Positions 8,417 to 17,465 of a DNA stretch of 64,000 nucleotides are shown here, one piece after another. The notes beneath the pieces are model-generated. The model saw nothing but the letters and a program-made list of their open reading frames with translations, was not told the DNA's origin and did no database searches. The translations under genes and the position numbers were made by a program. Origin of the DNA: Streptomyces stelliscabiei (lineage in GTDB: Bacteria; Actinomycetota; Actinomycetes; Streptomycetales; Streptomycetaceae); the NCBI RefSeq assembly GCF_014873495.1, contig NZ_JADBGF010000001.1, positions 3,348,001 to 3,412,000 of the forward strand, in the 5' to 3' direction. The stretch's first letter is position 1. Every line of letters begins with the position of its first letter.

Positions 8417-9244
8417 ATGTCTCTGCAGAGCCTCGCCTTGATCGAGAACTGGCCGGTTCCCACGGCCGCCGCGGCCGTCGTCCGGGCGGACGGAACCGTC
8501 CTCGGGACCCACGGTCCCCTCGGGCACCGCTTCCCGCTGGCCTCGGTCACCAAGCCGCTCGCCGCGTACGCCGCGCTGGTCGCGTACGAGGAGGGGGCGA
8601 TCGAGCTGGACGAGGCGGCCGGCCCGGCGGGGTCGACCGTGCGGCATCTGCTGGCGCACACCTCGGGGCTGGCCTTCGACGAGCACCGGGTGACGGCGGT
8701 GCCCGGGGAGCGGCGGCTGTACTCCAACGCCGGGTTCGAGGCGCTCGGGGACCATGTGGCCAAGGCGGCGGACATCCCGTTCGCGGAGTACGCGCGCCAG
8801 GCGGTGCTCGAACCGCTGGGGATGACGTCCACCTCCCTCGACGGCTCCCCTGCCAAGGACGGCGTCTCGACCGTCGCGGACCTGGTCCGGTTCGCCGCCG
8901 AGGTGCAGGCGCCCCGGCTGCTGGACCCGCGGACGGTCGCGGAGGCGATGACCGTGCAGTACCCGGGCACGAAGGGCGTGCTGCCGGGCTACGGACACCA
9001 GAACCCCAACGACTGGGGGCTCGGCTTCGAGATCCGGGACTCCAAGACGCCGCACTGGACGGGGACTTCGTCGTCGCCGGGGACGTTCGGGCACTTCGGG
9101 CAGTCGGGGACGTTCCTGTGGATCGACCCCGTGGCGGGGGTGGCGTGTGTCGCGTTGACGGACCGGGCGTTCGGGCCGTGGGCGGTCGAGGCGTGGACTC
9201 CGTTCACGGACGCTGTGCTCGCCGAAGTCGGGAAGAGTGTCTGA
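8417..9244 (+). CDS. Beta-lactamase-fold serine hydrolase
   Basis: 275 aa, no signal peptide, so a cytoplasmic class C beta-lactamase/esterase-like protein. The catalytic motifs are SVTK at about residues 46-49 (Ser nucleophile and Lys), YSN in RRLYSNAGFEA (about 104-106), and HFGQSG in place of the KTG triad (about 225). The family includes esterases, peptidases and D-aminoacyl hydrolases as well as true lactamases; a cytoplasmic location argues against antibiotic resistance. I chose the ATG at 8417 over the GTG two codons upstream. Confidence 0.85.
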   Translation: MSLQSLALIENWPVPTAAAAVVRADGTVLGTHGPLGHRFPLASVTKPLAAYAALVAYEEGAIELDEAAGPAGSTVRHLLAHTSGLAFDEHRVTAVPGERRLYSNAGFEALGDHVAKAADIPFAEYARQAVLEPLGMTSTSLDGSPAKDGVSTVADLVRFAAEVQAPRLLDPRTVAEAMTVQYPGTKGVLPGYGHQNPNDWGLGFEIRDSKTPHWTGTSSSPGTFGHFGQSGTFLWIDPVAGVACVALTDRAFGPWAVEAWTPFTDAVLAEVGKSV

Positions 9245-9368
9245 TTGGTGAAGGAAGCGACAACTCTTCGACGGAAGGCCCCGGCGCCCGGTCCGGTCGG
9301 CCACAGGCGGCGATCCGTCCGCTAGCCTCCCCCGTGCACATCGGCCGCACAGCATTCGGGGGAGAACA

Positions 9369-11210
9369 ATGGGCGAGGTTCGCGCGGGCGGGCAGTTCAG
9401 GCCGCTGGAGGCCGGTGACCCGACGACCGTGGCGACCTACCGGCTCGCGGCACGGCTCGGGTCGGGCGGCATGGGCACGGTGTACCTGTCGTACACGCCG
9501 GGCGGCCACCCCATCGCGCTGAAGACGATCCGGCCCGAGCTGAGCGAGGACCCCGAGTTCCGGCGCCGGTTCAAGCAGGAGGTGCAGGCCGCCCAGCGCG
9601 TGCAGGGCCTCTACACCGCCCCCGTCCTCGACCACGACACCGAGGGCTCGCAGCCCTGGCTGGCCACCGCCTACGTCCCCGGCCCGTCCTTGCACGCGGC
9701 CGTCGCCGAGCACGGCGCGCTGCCGCTGAACTCGGTCCTGCTGCTGCTCGCCGGGGTCGCGGAGGCGCTGTCGGTCATCCACGGCGCGGGCATCGTGCAC
9801 CGCGACCTGAAGCCCTCCAACGTGCTGCTCGCCGCCGACGGGCCCCGGGTCATCGACTTCGGCATCGCGCGCGCCGCCGACGCCACCGCCCTGACCGGTA
9901 CCGGTGTCTCCATCGGAACCCCGGCGTTCATGTCGCCCGAGCAGGCGGCCGGGAAGCCGGTCACGCCCGCGTCGGACATCTTCGCGCTCGGCCAGGTCGC
10001 GGCGTTCGCGGCACGCGGGTCCGGCGCGTACGGCGACGGCCCCTCGCACGCCGTGCTGTACCGGATCGTCCACGAGGAGCCGGACCTGAGCGGGCTCGCC
10101 GACGAACTCCGGTTCATCGAGCGCTGCCTGGCCAAGGACCCGGCGGACCGTCCCTCCCCCGCCGAGGTCGTCGCCCTCTGCCAGGAGGCGTCGCCCACCC
10201 CGCTGGTCCAGTCGGGCTCCTGGCTGCCGGAGGCGATCGGCGCCGACATCACCCGGCGGGTCTCGGCGTCGGCGGACCTGCTGGCCGCACGCGACAAGGC
10301 CGCGCAGACCGCGGCCGCTTCGGCGACACATGCCCCGCCGGCCACCGCGCCGGTGACCCACCTCAGCGCGCCGTCCGTGGACCACGGCGCGCCGACGATG
10401 CACGCGGGGCCGACCCCGCACTCCGGGCCGGCGACCCCGCCCCCGCCGGGTCCGCCCTCGGCGCCGTACCACCCGCAGTCGGGGCCGCACACCGTGCCGA
10501 CGGGGCACCAGGCGCCGTACCCGCAGCCCGGCGGCTGGCAGCAGCCGTACCCCCAGGGCCATCCGCAGGGCCATCCCCGTCCGCTGCCCCTCCCGCCGCC
10601 GCGCAGCAAGGTCGGCAAGTGGATCGGCATCGGGGTGGCTGCGGTGGTCGGCCTGGGAGTGCTCGGGAGCTGCGCCTCGCTCGTGAAGGACCTCACGGAT
10701 TCGTCGAGCAGCTCCTCCGGCGGGACGTCGGCCGGCGGCAGTTCCTCCGGCTCCTCCGGCTCCTCGGAGTCCAAGCCGAAGGCCGACCCGAAGCCGGTCA
10801 CGTTCAAGGGCGTCAACATCCCCGGCAACTACTACGTGCGCTTCGCGGACTCCCCGCCCAAGCCCCTGGACAGCGAGATGGGCGTGTCGTACGAGGACGA
10901 CGGGGACTTCTACTACTACTCGGACAGCCTGTTCGGGGAGAAGAAGCTGGGCAGCAGCAGCGAGAAGCTCGTCCTGCTGAACAACTCCCAGAAGGGCTCC
11001 CTCGCAACCTGCCGGAACGAGACCCGGTACACGGCCTCCGTCAAGCTCGGCCAGGTCACCAAGGGCTCCCAGATGTGCGTACGCACCAACTCCGGGCACA
11101 TGGGGCTGGTCACCTTCCAGGGCGCGGCGGCGAGCGGCGACCCCAGCGACTACGTCTCCGTGGACATCACGGTGTGGCGCAACGCGGAGGAGCCGATCAC
11201 CGAGAACTGA
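9369..11210 (+). CDS. Membrane serine/threonine protein kinase
   Basis: 613 aa. An N-terminal Hanks-type kinase domain spans about residues 20-270: glycine loop LGSGGMGTVYLS, Lys in HPIALKTI, catalytic loop HRDLKPSNVLL, DFG motif IDFGIARA, and activation loop ending GTPAFMSPEQA. A Pro-rich linker (about 315-410) follows, then one transmembrane helix at about 418-436, then a Ser/Gly-rich stretch and an extracellular domain of about 150 residues without PASTA repeats. The extracellular part has two Cys (about 548 and 576) that may form a disulfide. All kinase residues are intact. The signal sensed is unknown. Confidence 0.93.
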   Translation: MGEVRAGGQFRPLEAGDPTTVATYRLAARLGSGGMGTVYLSYTPGGHPIALKTIRPELSEDPEFRRRFKQEVQAAQRVQGLYTAPVLDHDTEGSQPWLATAYVPGPSLHAAVAEHGALPLNSVLLLLAGVAEALSVIHGAGIVHRDLKPSNVLLAADGPRVIDFGIARAADATALTGTGVSIGTPAFMSPEQAAGKPVTPASDIFALGQVAAFAARGSGAYGDGPSHAVLYRIVHEEPDLSGLADELRFIERCLAKDPADRPSPAEVVALCQEASPTPLVQSGSWLPEAIGADITRRVSASADLLAARDKAAQTAAASATHAPPATAPVTHLSAPSVDHGAPTMHAGPTPHSGPATPPPPGPPSAPYHPQSGPHTVPTGHQAPYPQPGGWQQPYPQGHPQGHPRPLPLPPPRSKVGKWIGIGVAAVVGLGVLGSCASLVKDLTDSSSSSSGGTSAGGSSSGSSGSSESKPKADPKPVTFKGVNIPGNYYVRFADSPPKPLDSEMGVSYEDDGDFYYYSDSLFGEKKLGSSSEKLVLLNNSQKGSLATCRNETRYTASVKLGQVTKGSQMCVRTNSGHMGLVTFQGAAASGDPSDYVSVDITVWRNAEEPITEN

Positions 11211-11217
11211 CGGGACG

Positions 11218-11877
11218 TCAGTCGGAGAGCTCCCACACCAGCACCTCCGCCGTCTCCGACACTCCGACCAGCTCCAGCCCCTTCTCCCCCGCCACCCGCA
11301 CCGAGTCCCCGGGCTCCAGCCCCAGCGGCCCGAGCCGTACGGCCCCCCGCACGACGTGCACGTACGCCCGCGCCGCGTCCGGCACCTCGGCCCGCTCCCC
11401 CGCCGCGCCGAGCCGCCGTACGTGCAGCATGGCGCCCGCCTCAGGGACGGCGTACGGGGTGGAGTCGGCGATGCCGCGGACGATCTCGTACGCGGGGTCG
11501 CCGCCCGGGTCCAGGGGGGCCAGCCACATCTGTACGAAGGTGAGGGGCGCGGAGCCGTCGTTGCGCTCGACGTGCCGCACCCCGTCGGCCGCGCTGAGCC
11601 GCTGGACGTCACCGGGGCGGACGACCGTCTCGTGCCCGGCGGTGTCGCGATGGGTCAGCTCGCCCTCGACGACCCAGGTGACGATCTCGGTGTGACTGTG
11701 CGGATGCTCGTCGAACCCGGCACCGGGGTCGAGCCGCTCCTCGTTGCAGGCGATCACGGCGCCGAACCGGAGGTTGTCGGGGTCGTAGTGCGCGCCGAAG
11801 GAGAAGGCGTGCAACGAGGCGATCCCGGCCTCCGGATCCCCCCCGGGGTAGCGCGCCCCGGCACGCCGCAACTCCAT
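11218..11877 (-). CDS. Pirin-like bicupin protein
   Basis: 219 aa. The N-terminal cupin carries the pirin metal site: HPHSHTEIVTWVVEGELTHRD (three His near residues 45-62, with Glu nearby), as in quercetinase-type pirins. A second, degenerate cupin fills the C-terminal half. The ATG at 11877 has a strong GGAGGGG ribosome site just upstream; a longer frame extends into the repeat array and is rejected. It converges with the kinase gene with only 7 bp between stops. The role is either dioxygenase or redox-linked regulation; sequence does not decide. Confidence 0.88.
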   Translation of the reverse strand: MELRRAGARYPGGDPEAGIASLHAFSFGAHYDPDNLRFGAVIACNEERLDPGAGFDEHPHSHTEIVTWVVEGELTHRDTAGHETVVRPGDVQRLSAADGVRHVERNDGSAPLTFVQMWLAPLDPGGDPAYEIVRGIADSTPYAVPEAGAMLHVRRLGAAGERAEVPDAARAYVHVVRGAVRLGPLGLEPGDSVRVAGEKGLELVGVSETAEVLVWELSD

Positions 11878-11928
11878 CACCCCTCCACGGTATCCCTCCG
11901 GTCGGTTCCGTCGGTGTCGGGCGGCGTA

Positions 11929-12051
11929 GGGGGCTCGCTCGGTGGTGGTCGGGTAGGGGGCTCGCTCGGTGGTCGTCGATGGGGGCTCGCTCGGTGTGGG
12001 GCGGGGCCGGGGCCGCCCCCTCGGTGGTCGGCGATGGGGGCTCGCTCGGTG
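11929..12051. repeat. Four copies of a 16-bp repeat upstream of pirin gene
   Basis: GGGGGCTCGCTCGGTG occurs exactly at 11929-11944, 11956-11971, 11981-11996 and 12036-12051. Spacing is 27, 25 and 55 bp, and a degenerate fifth unit lies near 12020. The array sits between the divergent pirin and fasR genes. Confidence 0.85.
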
Positions 12052-12192
12052 TGGGGCGGGGCCGGTAGGGCCGCCCTCTCGGTGGCGGGCGGCCGATGTG
12101 GGGCTGGGCGGCAGACGCGGGCCGGCGACTCGGCACACCGCCCTGGCGGGACACCCGCGCCGCCGGGCATACCCGGCTCCGGCCGCCACCCT

Positions 12193-12420
12193 CCAGCCCG
12201 TCCGGCGCTTGAGGACGAGGCCGCAGGCCGACAGCGGGGGTCCGGGGGCGGCAGCCCCTGGCGCAGCGCCCCGGGGGGACTCGCACCCCGGCCCACACCC
12301 TCCGCCCCCCAGCCCGTCCGGCGCTTGAGGACGAGGCCGCAGGCCGACAGCGGGGGTCCGGGGGCGGCAGCCCCTGGCACACCCACCCCCGGGCAGACTC
12401 GCACCCCCGGCCCACACCCT
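12193..12420. repeat. Tandem 116-bp Streptomyces intergenic repeat
   Basis: Two adjacent units (12193-12308 and 12309-12420) share a long near-identical core beginning CCAGCCCGTCCGGCGCTTGA and running through the CGGGGGTCCGGGGGCGGCAG block. The element is widespread between Streptomyces genes. Together with the 16-bp array it fills the 582-bp gap 11878-12459; I see no gene there. Confidence 0.85.
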
Positions 12421-12459
12421 CCGGCACAAGCGAGCGCAGCGATAAGGCAGTCTTGTCCC

Positions 12460-13662
12460 GTGCCCGAACCCGAAACCAGCAGGCCCGCATCCACCCCGCC
12501 CGTCCACGCGCACGTCGCGACCCTGAGGCGGCTGGAGAAGTCGTCCGGAAGCCTCGCCGCGCAGGCCATCGCGCGGATGGACGAAACGCTGCCCTGGTAC
12601 CGGGCGATGCCGCCCGAGAACCGGTCGTGGATCGGGCTGGTCGCCCAGGCCGGTATCGCCGCGTTCACGGAGTGGTTCCGGCATCCGGACGCCCCGCAGG
12701 CCATCTCGACGGACGTGTTCGGGACGGCGCCGCGTGAACTGACCCGGGCGATCACGCTCCGCCAGACCGTGGAGATGGTGCGCACGACCATCGAGGTCAT
12801 GGAGTCCGCCATCGACGAGGTGGCCGCGCCCGGCGACGAGAGCGTGCTCCGCGAGGCACTGCTCGTCTACGCGCGGGAGATCGCGTTCGCGACCGCGCAG
12901 GTGTACGCGCAGGCCGCCGAGGCACGCGGCGCCTGGGACGCCCGCCTGGAGTCACTGGTCGTGAACGCGGTGCTCAGCGGTGAGGCCGACGAGGGCGCGG
13001 TGAGCCGGGCCGCCGCGCTCGGCTGGAACTCCCCCGACCATGTCTGCGTGGTCCTCGGCACCGCCCCGGACGGCGACAGCGAGCTGACCGTGGAGGCCAT
13101 CCGGCGCGCGGCCCGGCACGCGAAGCTGCAGGTGCTGACCGGTGTGCTGGGCGACCGGCTGGTGGTGATCGCCGGCGGCGACAACAACCCGTTGCAGGTC
13201 GCGAAGTCGCTGATCGGGCCGTACGCGGCGGGGCCGGTGGTGGCCGGGCCGATCGTTCCCGACCTGCTGGCCGCGACCCGCTCCGCGCAGGCGGCGGCCG
13301 CAGGACTCAAGGCGTGTACGGCGTGGCAGGACGCGCCCCGCCCCGTTCTGGCGGACGATCTGCTTCCGGAGCGCGCGATCGCGGGGGACCCCAGTGCGCG
13401 CGAGCAACTGGTGGAGGAGATCTACAGACCGCTGGAGGAGGCCGGCTCCGCTCTCCTGGAGACGCTCAGTGTCTATCTCGAACAAGCCTCAAGTCTTGAG
13501 GGCGCGGCCCGCATGCTGTTCGTCCATCCCAACACCGTGCGCTACCGGCTCCGACGTGTGACTGACGTCACCGGCTGGTCGCCCTCGGATGTACGCTCGG
13601 CCTTCACCTTGCGGATCGCGCTGATCCTGGGGCGTCTGGTCGATGGGGAACCCCAGCTCTAG
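12460..13662 (+). CDS. fasR: FasR, activator of fatty-acid synthesis genes
   Basis: 400-aa PucR-like regulator directly upstream of fabD-fabH-acpP-fabF, the position of FasR in Streptomyces coelicolor, where it activates this operon. The C-terminal helix-turn-helix of the PucR type is clear (LEGAARMLFVHPNTVRYRL, about residues 345-363, then RRVTDVTGW). The central part has the GGDEF-like fold typical of CdaR/PucR proteins without catalytic residues. The GTG start at 12460 gives the expected length; a far longer open frame upstream runs through repeats and is not coding. The regulated promoter is probably in the 83-bp gap before fabD. Confidence 0.93.
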   Translation: MPEPETSRPASTPPVHAHVATLRRLEKSSGSLAAQAIARMDETLPWYRAMPPENRSWIGLVAQAGIAAFTEWFRHPDAPQAISTDVFGTAPRELTRAITLRQTVEMVRTTIEVMESAIDEVAAPGDESVLREALLVYAREIAFATAQVYAQAAEARGAWDARLESLVVNAVLSGEADEGAVSRAAALGWNSPDHVCVVLGTAPDGDSELTVEAIRRAARHAKLQVLTGVLGDRLVVIAGGDNNPLQVAKSLIGPYAAGPVVAGPIVPDLLAATRSAQAAAAGLKACTAWQDAPRPVLADDLLPERAIAGDPSAREQLVEEIYRPLEEAGSALLETLSVYLEQASSLEGAARMLFVHPNTVRYRLRRVTDVTGWSPSDVRSAFTLRIALILGRLVDGEPQL

Positions 13663-13690
13663 GGTTTTGTCGAGGTGCTACAAAACCCCT
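13661..13690. promoter_or_regulatory. Inverted repeat upstream of fabD, FasR operator candidate
   Basis: GGGTTTTGT (13662-13670) is perfectly inverted as ACAAAACCC (13680-13688) with a 9-nt spacer, 55 bp before fabD. The low-GC dyad stands out. It is the natural candidate for the FasR-responsive site, though it could also end fasR transcription. Confidence 0.55.
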
Positions 13691-13745
13691 ACGTGTTCTT
13701 CGTCCCTGTCCCCACGGGCGGCCCGAGCCGTCCTCAAGAGAGAGT

Positions 13746-14681
13746 GTGAGAGTGCTCGTACTCGTCGCTCCCGGCCAGGGCGCCCAGACGCCCGGCTTCC
13801 TGACTCCTTGGCTCGACCTCCCCGGTGCCGCCGACCGCCTCGCCACATGGTCGGACGCCATCGGGCTGGACCTCGTCCACTACGGCACCGAGGCCGACGC
13901 CGACGCGATCCGCGACACCTCCGTGGCCCAGCCGCTGCTCGTGGCGGCCGGTGGACTGTCCGCCCTCGCCCTCGGGAGATCCATCCTCGGGGAGGTGACC
14001 CCCGGTGCCGTCGCCGGACACAGCGTCGGCGAGATCACCGCGGCCGTGTTCGCCGGTGTCCTCGACGAAACGTCCGCGCTGACCCTCGTACGCAAGCGGG
14101 GCCTGGCCATGGCCGAGGCCGCCGCGATCACCGAGACCGGTATGTCCGCGCTGCTCGGCGGCGACCCCGAGGTGACGATCCCGCACCTGGAGAAGCTGGG
14201 TCTGACCCCGGCGAACGTGAACGGCGCGGGCCAGATCGTGGCCGCCGGCACCCTGGAGCAGCTGGCCGCCCTGGAGGCGGACAAGCCCGAGGGCGTGCGC
14301 CGCGTGGTCGCCCTCAAGGTCGCCGGCGCCTTCCACACGCACCACATGGCCCCCGCCGTGGACACCCTCGCCAAGGCCGCCGAGGAGCTGTCGCCCAAGG
14401 ACCCCACGGTCACCTATGTCTCGAACAAGGACGGGCAGGTCGTCGCCACCGGCGCCGAGGTGCTCTCCCGTCTCGTCGGTCAGGTCGCCAACCCGGTCCG
14501 CTGGGACCTGTGCATGGAGACCTTCAAGGAGCTGGGCGTGACCGCGATCATCGAGGTGTGCCCCGGCGGCACGCTGACCGGTCTCGCCAAGCGCGCCCTG
14601 CCGGGCGTGGCCACGGTCGCGCTCAAGACACCCGACGACCTCGACGCCGCTCGCGCGCTCATCGCCGAGCACCAGAATTAG
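13746..14681 (+). CDS. fabD: Malonyl-CoA:ACP transacylase FabD
   Basis: 311 aa; loads malonyl groups from CoA onto AcpP for fatty-acid chain extension in the cytoplasm. The nucleophile motif AGHSVGE puts the active Ser at 93. Other landmarks are the GQGAQ oxyanion loop (about residues 10-14, APGQGAQTPG), the malonyl-binding Arg in LVRKRGLAM (about 118), and the active-site His in AGAFHTHHM (about 197-200). The start is GTG at 13746; a second GTG two codons on is possible. It is followed by fabH after 13 bp, in one operon. Confidence 0.97.
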   Translation: MRVLVLVAPGQGAQTPGFLTPWLDLPGAADRLATWSDAIGLDLVHYGTEADADAIRDTSVAQPLLVAAGGLSALALGRSILGEVTPGAVAGHSVGEITAAVFAGVLDETSALTLVRKRGLAMAEAAAITETGMSALLGGDPEVTIPHLEKLGLTPANVNGAGQIVAAGTLEQLAALEADKPEGVRRVVALKVAGAFHTHHMAPAVDTLAKAAEELSPKDPTVTYVSNKDGQVVATGAEVLSRLVGQVANPVRWDLCMETFKELGVTAIIEVCPGGTLTGLAKRALPGVATVALKTPDDLDAARALIAEHQN

Positions 14682-14694
14682 GAGCCCTGGACCT

Positions 14695-15726
14695 ATGTCG
14701 AAGATCAGGCCGAGCAAGGGCGCCCCGTACGCACGCATCCTCGGCGTGGGCGGCTACCGCCCGGTCCGGGTGGTGCCCAACGACGTGATCCTGGAGAAGA
14801 TCGACTCGTCCGACGAGTGGATCCGCTCCCGCTCCGGCATCGAGACCCGGCACTGGGCGAACGACGAGGAGACCGTCGCCGCCATGTCGGTCGAGGCGTC
14901 CGGCAAGGCCATCGCCGACGCCGGGATCACCGCCGAGCAGATCGGCGCGGTCGTCGTCTCGACCGTCTCCCACTTCAGCCAGACCCCGGCCGTCGCCACC
15001 GAGATCGCCGACAAGCTCGGCACGGACAAGGCCGCCGCCTTCGACATCTCGGCCGGCTGCGCGGGCTTCGGCTACGGCCTCACCCTCGCCAAGGGCATGG
15101 TCGTCGAGGGCTCCGCGGAGTACGTCCTCGTCATCGGGGTCGAGCGGCTGTCCGACCTCACCGACCTGGAGGACCGGGCCACGGCCTTCCTCTTCGGTGA
15201 CGGTGCCGGCGCGGTCGTCGTCGGCCCCTCCCAGGAGCCGCACATCGGCCCGACGGTCTGGGGCTCCGAGGGCGACAAGTCCCAGACGATCAAGCAGACG
15301 ATCCCGTGGAACGAGTACCGGGTCGGCGACCTGGAGAAGCTCCCGCTCGACAGCGAGGGCAACGTCAAGTTCCCCGCGATCACGCAGGAGGGCCAGGCGG
15401 TGTTCCGCTGGGCCGTGTTCGAGATGGCGAAGGTCGCGCAGCAGGCGCTGGACGCGGCCGGGATCACCTCGGACGACCTGGACGTCTTCATTCCCCACCA
15501 GGCCAACGAGCGGATCATCGACTCGATGGTGAAGACACTCAAGCTGCCGGAGCACGTCACGGTCGCGCGTGACGTGCGCACCACCGGCAACACCTCGGCC
15601 GCCTCGATCCCGCTCGCGATGGAGCGGCTCCTGGCGACCGGTGAGGCGAAGAGCGGCGACACCGCGCTCGTCATCGGCTTCGGGGCGGGTCTCGTGTACG
15701 CAGCGACGGTCGTTACCCTCCCCTAG
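14695..15726 (+). CDS. fabH: Beta-ketoacyl-ACP synthase III FabH
   Basis: 343 aa; condenses a CoA-linked primer (branched-chain or acetyl) with malonyl-ACP to start fatty-acid synthesis. The thiolase-fold triad is complete: Cys122 in DISAGCAGFGYG, His in FIPHQANERI (about 268) and Asn in TTGNTSAASIP (about 298). The start ATG follows AGGAGCCCTGG. Streptomyces FabH usually prefers branched primers, consistent with iso/anteiso membrane lipids; that preference is inferred here. Confidence 0.97.
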   Translation: MSKIRPSKGAPYARILGVGGYRPVRVVPNDVILEKIDSSDEWIRSRSGIETRHWANDEETVAAMSVEASGKAIADAGITAEQIGAVVVSTVSHFSQTPAVATEIADKLGTDKAAAFDISAGCAGFGYGLTLAKGMVVEGSAEYVLVIGVERLSDLTDLEDRATAFLFGDGAGAVVVGPSQEPHIGPTVWGSEGDKSQTIKQTIPWNEYRVGDLEKLPLDSEGNVKFPAITQEGQAVFRWAVFEMAKVAQQALDAAGITSDDLDVFIPHQANERIIDSMVKTLKLPEHVTVARDVRTTGNTSAASIPLAMERLLATGEAKSGDTALVIGFGAGLVYAATVVTLP

Positions 15727-15734
15727 GCACCGCT

Positions 15735-15754
15735 GCCGGATCTTCGGGTCCGGC
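15735..15754 (+). promoter_or_regulatory. UUCG-loop hairpin in the fabH-acpP gap
   Basis: GCCGGATC and GGTCCGGC (one T-G pair) close a TTCG tetraloop 8 nt after the fabH stop. It may stabilise the upstream mRNA or uncouple acpP dosage from fabH. Confidence 0.45.
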
Positions 15755-15829
15755 GCGGGAAAAACGCACAACCTGCCGCTGACGCGGCGGGCCGCCCACC
15801 CTCTGGAAAACAACGAAGGAGCGCCCGAC

Positions 15830-16078
15830 ATGGCCGCCACCCAGGAAGAGATCGTCGCCGGTCTCGCCGACATCGTGAACGAGATCGCCGGCATCCCGGT
15901 CGAGGACGTCCAGCTGGACAAGTCCTTCACCGACGACCTGGACGTCGACTCCCTGTCCATGGTCGAGGTCGTCGTCGCCGCCGAAGAGCGCTTCGACGTC
16001 AAGATCCCGGACGACGACGTCAAGAACCTCAAGACGGTCGGCGACGCGACCGACTACATCCTCAAGCACCAGGCCTGA
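15830..16078 (+). CDS. acpP: Acyl carrier protein AcpP
   Basis: 82-aa acidic carrier of growing acyl chains. The phosphopantetheine attachment site is Ser41 in DDLDVDSLSMVEVV, the standard DSL motif. The four-helix length and strongly acidic composition match primary-metabolism ACPs. ATG at 15830 follows AAGGAG; the longer open frame from 15569 overlaps fabH out of frame and is rejected. A terminator hairpin follows at 16093. Confidence 0.97.
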   Translation: MAATQEEIVAGLADIVNEIAGIPVEDVQLDKSFTDDLDVDSLSMVEVVVAAEERFDVKIPDDDVKNLKTVGDATDYILKHQA

Positions 16079-16092
16079 TCCGCGGATCGGGT

Positions 16093-16118
16093 CGGGCCGG
16101 TCCCTGACCGGCCCGTTT
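16093..16118 (+). terminator. Terminator between acpP and fabF
   Basis: CGGGCCGGTC (16093-16102) and its perfect complement (16106-16115) enclose a 3-nt loop, followed by TTT. It may partly end transcription, which would make acpP more abundant than fabF. Confidence 0.75.
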
Positions 16119-16175
16119 GCCCCGCCACCCGGCGGTGGCGCCGCTGAATCCTCGTAACCGTTGGAGAAAATTCCC

Positions 16176-17447
16176 GTGAACTCGACCAATCGCACCGTGG
16201 TCGTCACCGGTATCGGCGCAACCACACCGCTGGGTGGCGACGCGACTTCCACCTGGGAGGGTCTGGTCGCCGGCAAGTCCGGCGTCGGTCCCCTGGAGCA
16301 GGAGTGGGCCGCCGACCAGGCGGTCCGCATCGCCGCACAGATCGCCGTGGAACCGACCGAGGTCATCCCCCGGCCGCAGGCCCGCCGTCTGGACCGCTCG
16401 GCGCAGTTCGCGCTGATCGCGGCCAAGGAGGCGTGGGCCGACGCCGGTTACACGGAGACCTCGGCCGACGACGGCACCGTCGACGCGGACCGTGTCGGCG
16501 CGGTCATCGCCTCCGGTATCGGCGGAGTGACGACGCTGCTCGACCAGTACGACGTGCTGAAGGAGAAGGGCGTACGCCGCGTCTCCCCGCACACCGTGCC
16601 CATGCTGATGCCCAACGGCCCGTCCGCCAACGTCGGTCTGTACGTCGGCGCGCGTGCCGGTGTGCACACCCCGGTCTCCGCCTGCGCGTCGGGCGCCGAG
16701 GCCATCGGCTACGCCATCGAGATGATCCGCACCGGCCGCGCCGACGTCGTGGTCGCCGGTGGCACCGAGGCGGCCATCCACCCGCTGCCGATCGCCGCGT
16801 TCGGCAACATGATGGCGATGTCCAAGAACAACGAGGACCCGCAGGGCGCCTCCCGTCCGTACGACACCGGCCGTGACGGCTTCGTCCTCGGCGAGGGTGC
16901 CGGTGTCGTCGTCCTGGAGTCGGCCGAGCACGCGGCGGCGCGGGGTGCCCGGGTCTACGCCGAGGCCGTGGGCCAGGGCATCTCCGCCGACGGCCACGAC
17001 ATCGTGCAGCCGGAGCCGGAGGGGCGGGGCATCGCCCAGGCCCTGAAGCACCTGCTGGAGAACACCGACCTGGACCCGGCGGAGATCGTGCACGTCAACG
17101 CGCACGGCACGTCGACGCCGGCCGGTGACATCGCCGAGCTGAAGGCGCTGCGCAAGGTGTTCGGTGACGACACCGACCACTTCGCGGTGTCGGCGACGAA
17201 GTCCATGACCGGGCATCTGCTCGGGGGCGCCGGCGGTGTGGAGACGGTGGCGACGGTGCTCGCGCTGTACCACCGGGTGGCTCCGCCGACGATCAACGTG
17301 AACGACCTGGACCCCGAGGCCGAGGCCAACGCGGACATCGTCCGTGGGGAGGCTCGGAAGCTGCCGGTCGAGGGCCGTATCGCCGCGCTCAACGACTCGT
17401 TCGGGTTCGGTGGGCACAACGTGGTGCTGGCGTTCCGGACGATCTGA
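16176..17447 (+). CDS. fabF: Beta-ketoacyl-ACP synthase II FabF
   Basis: 423 aa; elongates acyl-ACP chains by decarboxylative condensation with malonyl-ACP. The Cys-His-His triad is present: Cys in VSACASGAEAIG (about 172), His in VNAHGTST (about 312) and His in KSMTGHLLGGAG (about 349). GTG at 16176 is the best start, with GGAG 9 nt upstream; the TTG at 16161 would overlap that ribosome site. It is last in the fab operon and converges with the DUF3145 gene across a hairpin. Confidence 0.96.
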   Translation: MNSTNRTVVVTGIGATTPLGGDATSTWEGLVAGKSGVGPLEQEWAADQAVRIAAQIAVEPTEVIPRPQARRLDRSAQFALIAAKEAWADAGYTETSADDGTVDADRVGAVIASGIGGVTTLLDQYDVLKEKGVRRVSPHTVPMLMPNGPSANVGLYVGARAGVHTPVSACASGAEAIGYAIEMIRTGRADVVVAGGTEAAIHPLPIAAFGNMMAMSKNNEDPQGASRPYDTGRDGFVLGEGAGVVVLESAEHAAARGARVYAEAVGQGISADGHDIVQPEPEGRGIAQALKHLLENTDLDPAEIVHVNAHGTSTPAGDIAELKALRKVFGDDTDHFAVSATKSMTGHLLGGAGGVETVATVLALYHRVAPPTINVNDLDPEAEANADIVRGEARKLPVEGRIAALNDSFGFGGHNVVLAFRTI

Positions 17448-17465
17448 TTCGTTCCCCACGCGCGT

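Noticed and set aside
7345-8970. 541-aa minus-strand frame ending in the MerR protein
   Set aside because: The upstream two thirds lie antisense to GNAT and serine hydrolase genes; the real MerR starts at 7830.
11929-12420. CRISPR array
   Set aside because: Repeats are irregularly spaced, spacers are repeat-derived, and no cas genes are present.
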